Shown: in pieces, positions 3,862 through 5,171 of the stretch
How positions within the stretch are numbered: position 1 is the first letter of the stretch
How the letters are laid out: each line of letters opens with the position of its first letter
NCBI GenBank assembly: GCA_031274045.1
Contig: JAISQS010000454.1
Span: 1-5,171 of the forward strand
DNA: 5,171 bases
Source of the DNA: Planctomycetaceae bacterium
Lineage (GTDB): Bacteria; Planctomycetota; Planctomycetia; Pirellulales; Thermoguttaceae
Direction: 5' to 3'
Made by a program: the position numbers and the translations under genes
The notes under the pieces: generated by a model
Told to the model about the DNA's origin: nothing
The model's database searches: none
Seen by the model: the letters and a program-made list of their open reading frames with translations, nothing else

Positions 3862-5171
3862 ATGACAAATAAAACGCTTTGCGAACTTATTGAACTATTT
3901 CAAACGAATCTTTCGCAATATAAAAGTTCCGAATACGACGAATCGAATACGCGGACGGATTTTATTGACAAGTTTTTTGAGTTATTGGATTGGGATGTTC
4001 GGAATACGAGCGGGTTTTCCGAACAATATCGCGATGTTGTGCGTGAGGATCGTGTTGAAATTGATAATCGTCCGAAGGCTCCTGATTATTCGTTTCGTAT
4101 TGGCGGTTATCGTAAATTTTTTGTTGAGGCAAAAAAACCGTCTGTCAATATTCACGACGAAATCGCGCCCGCGTTTCAACTTCGGAGTTACGGTTACAGT
4201 GCCAAATTGGCTCTTTCTATTTTGACGGATTTTGAAGAGTTCGCTGTTTACGATACGCGAATAAAACCGCACAAAAACGACAAAGCATCAACCGCACGAG
4301 TTTTTTATTGCAAGTTTAGTGATTATCTTGGCAAGAGTTTTGTTGACGGTTACGAGACGAATTTCGATTTTATTTGTAGCATTTTTTCCAAAGAATCGAT
4401 TCTGAAAGGGAGTTTTGATCGTTATGTTGAATCGGCTTTGAGTAAACGCGGAACGAGTGAAGTTGATCAAGATTTGCTTGAGTTGATCGAGCAATGGCGG
4501 CTTACGCTTGCTAAGAATATTGCAAGGTTGAATCCTGAACTTGGGATGTTTCATCTTAATGTTGCGGTTCAACGGATTATTGATCGGATTCTTTTTCTTC
4601 GTATTGCGGAAGACCGTCGGATTGAGCGTTACGAGAATTTGTTCCGTGCGGCGAAGGGGAAAAATGTTTACAAGAACTTGCAAAAACTGTGCGAAAACGC
4701 CGACGACAAATACAACGCCGGTCTGTTCAAACAAGAGGCGTGGCTCGACGCGCTCAATGTGCCGGACAAGATTTTGACGGATATTGTGACGGGATTGTAT
4801 TCACCTGAAAGTCCGTACGCGTTTTCTGTTTTGCCGATAGAAATTCTTGGTAGTATTTACGAACGTTTTTTGGGCAAAATGATTCGCCTCACGCCGTCAC
4901 ACAACGCCACAGTTGAGGAGAAGCCCGAAGTTCGCAAGGCGGGCGGTGTCTATTACACGCCGCAATATATTGTTGACTACATCATCAAAGAGACCGTCGG
5001 CAGAAAAATAACAGGCGAAGAAAATCGTAAACGTGATCAAATGTTGACGATTCTTGATCCGGCTTGCGGCAGCGGTAGTTTTCTTGTTGGGGCGTACACT
5101 TTTTTGCTCGATTATTATTTGGCGAATTATTGCAACGAAAATAATCTCAAGAAATCTCTCAAGCAAGGCAT
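3862..5171 (+). CDS. Type IIG restriction-modification enzyme (Eco57I/MmeI-like), N-terminal part, 3' truncated
   Basis: The frame is open from ATG 3862 to the window end, giving 436 complete codons of a protein whose family usually has about 1000 residues or more. An in-frame TAA at 3844-3846 makes 3862 the first possible ATG; there is no Shine-Dalgarno. Type IIG enzymes join an endonuclease and an adenine methyltransferase in one chain and cut beside their recognition site. The N-terminus has the family signature TRTDFIDKFFELLDWDVRN (residues 31-49), then the PD-(D/E)XK nuclease motif with P74-D75 and E89-A90-K91. A helical linker follows, with RIIDRILFLRIAEDRRIE at 238-255. GGVYYTPQYIVDYI starts at 361 and the S-adenosylmethionine-binding motif DPACGSG is at 399-405. 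The methyltransferase motif IV (NPPY type) and the target recognition domain would lie beyond the window. No frameshift or stop is seen, so the visible part appears intact. A split system with a separate specificity subunit cannot be excluded. Confidence 0.92.
   Translation, partial: MTNKTLCELIELFQTNLSQYKSSEYDESNTRTDFIDKFFELLDWDVRNTSGFSEQYRDVVREDRVEIDNRPKAPDYSFRIGGYRKFFVEAKKPSVNIHDEIAPAFQLRSYGYSAKLALSILTDFEEFAVYDTRIKPHKNDKASTARVFYCKFSDYLGKSFVDGYETNFDFICSIFSKESILKGSFDRYVESALSKRGTSEVDQDLLELIEQWRLTLAKNIARLNPELGMFHLNVAVQRIIDRILFLRIAEDRRIERYENLFRAAKGKNVYKNLQKLCENADDKYNAGLFKQEAWLDALNVPDKILTDIVTGLYSPESPYAFSVLPIEILGSIYERFLGKMIRLTPSHNATVEEKPEVRKAGGVYYTPQYIVDYIIKETVGRKITGEENRKRDQMLTILDPACGSGSFLVGAYTFLLDYYLANYCNENNLKKSLKQG

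Noticed and set aside
4288..4734. 148-residue open frame on the - strand
   Set aside because: It lies entirely within the type IIG coding sequence, whose motifs are unambiguous on the + strand; the antisense translation has no recognisable motif.

Overview
The window looks like an accessory, repeat-dense stretch of a low-GC bacterial chromosome. The GH106-type glycosidase, the absence of clear Shine-Dalgarno sequences before the three visible start codons, and the many dispersed palindromes would fit a polysaccharide-degrading Planctomycetota-, Verrucomicrobiota/Lentisphaerota- or Bacteroidota-like organism. This is inference; nothing here fixes the taxon. All convincing genes are on the + strand.

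Layout: (1) 1-1329, the 3' end of a large GH106 (alpha-L-rhamnosidase-like) glycoside hydrolase, cut by the left edge. (2) 1330-2157, about 830 bp without a gene: a 16-bp tandem repeat, two direct copies of a 19-bp GCCCTGAAAGRGC-type repeat, between them a 327-bp imperfect inverted repeat (MITE-like or giant hairpin), a leader-like segment repeated later in the window, and a pair of operator-like dyads. (3) 2158-2619, a small protein of unknown function with an acidic tail (copy 1). (4) 2620-3219, 600 bp of further palindromes: a conserved 3' hairpin block, a 138-bp inverted-repeat element, an 18-bp perfect palindrome (GACGCAATGCATTGCGTC) and a 58-bp hairpin. (5) 3220-3663, copy 2 of the small acidic protein, about 66% identical to copy 1 over a 122-residue core, with a 24-residue tail that is almost pure Asp/Glu. 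(6) 3664-3861, the same 3' hairpin block, here closed by inverted termini. (7) 3862-5171, the first 436 codons of a type IIG (Eco57I/MmeI-like) restriction-modification enzyme with a PD-(D/E)XK nuclease motif and the DPACGSG methyltransferase motif, cut by the right edge.

The most interesting structure is the duplicated small-gene cassette: leader, acidic-tailed ORF and a 3' block that is better conserved than the coding sequence. It lies directly upstream of, and in the same direction as, a type IIG restriction-modification gene. Whether the small proteins act with the enzyme (as inhibitor, regulator or anti-restriction DNA mimic) or are simply cargo in a repeat-rich hotspot cannot be decided from the sequence. 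The glycosidase appears functionally unrelated.
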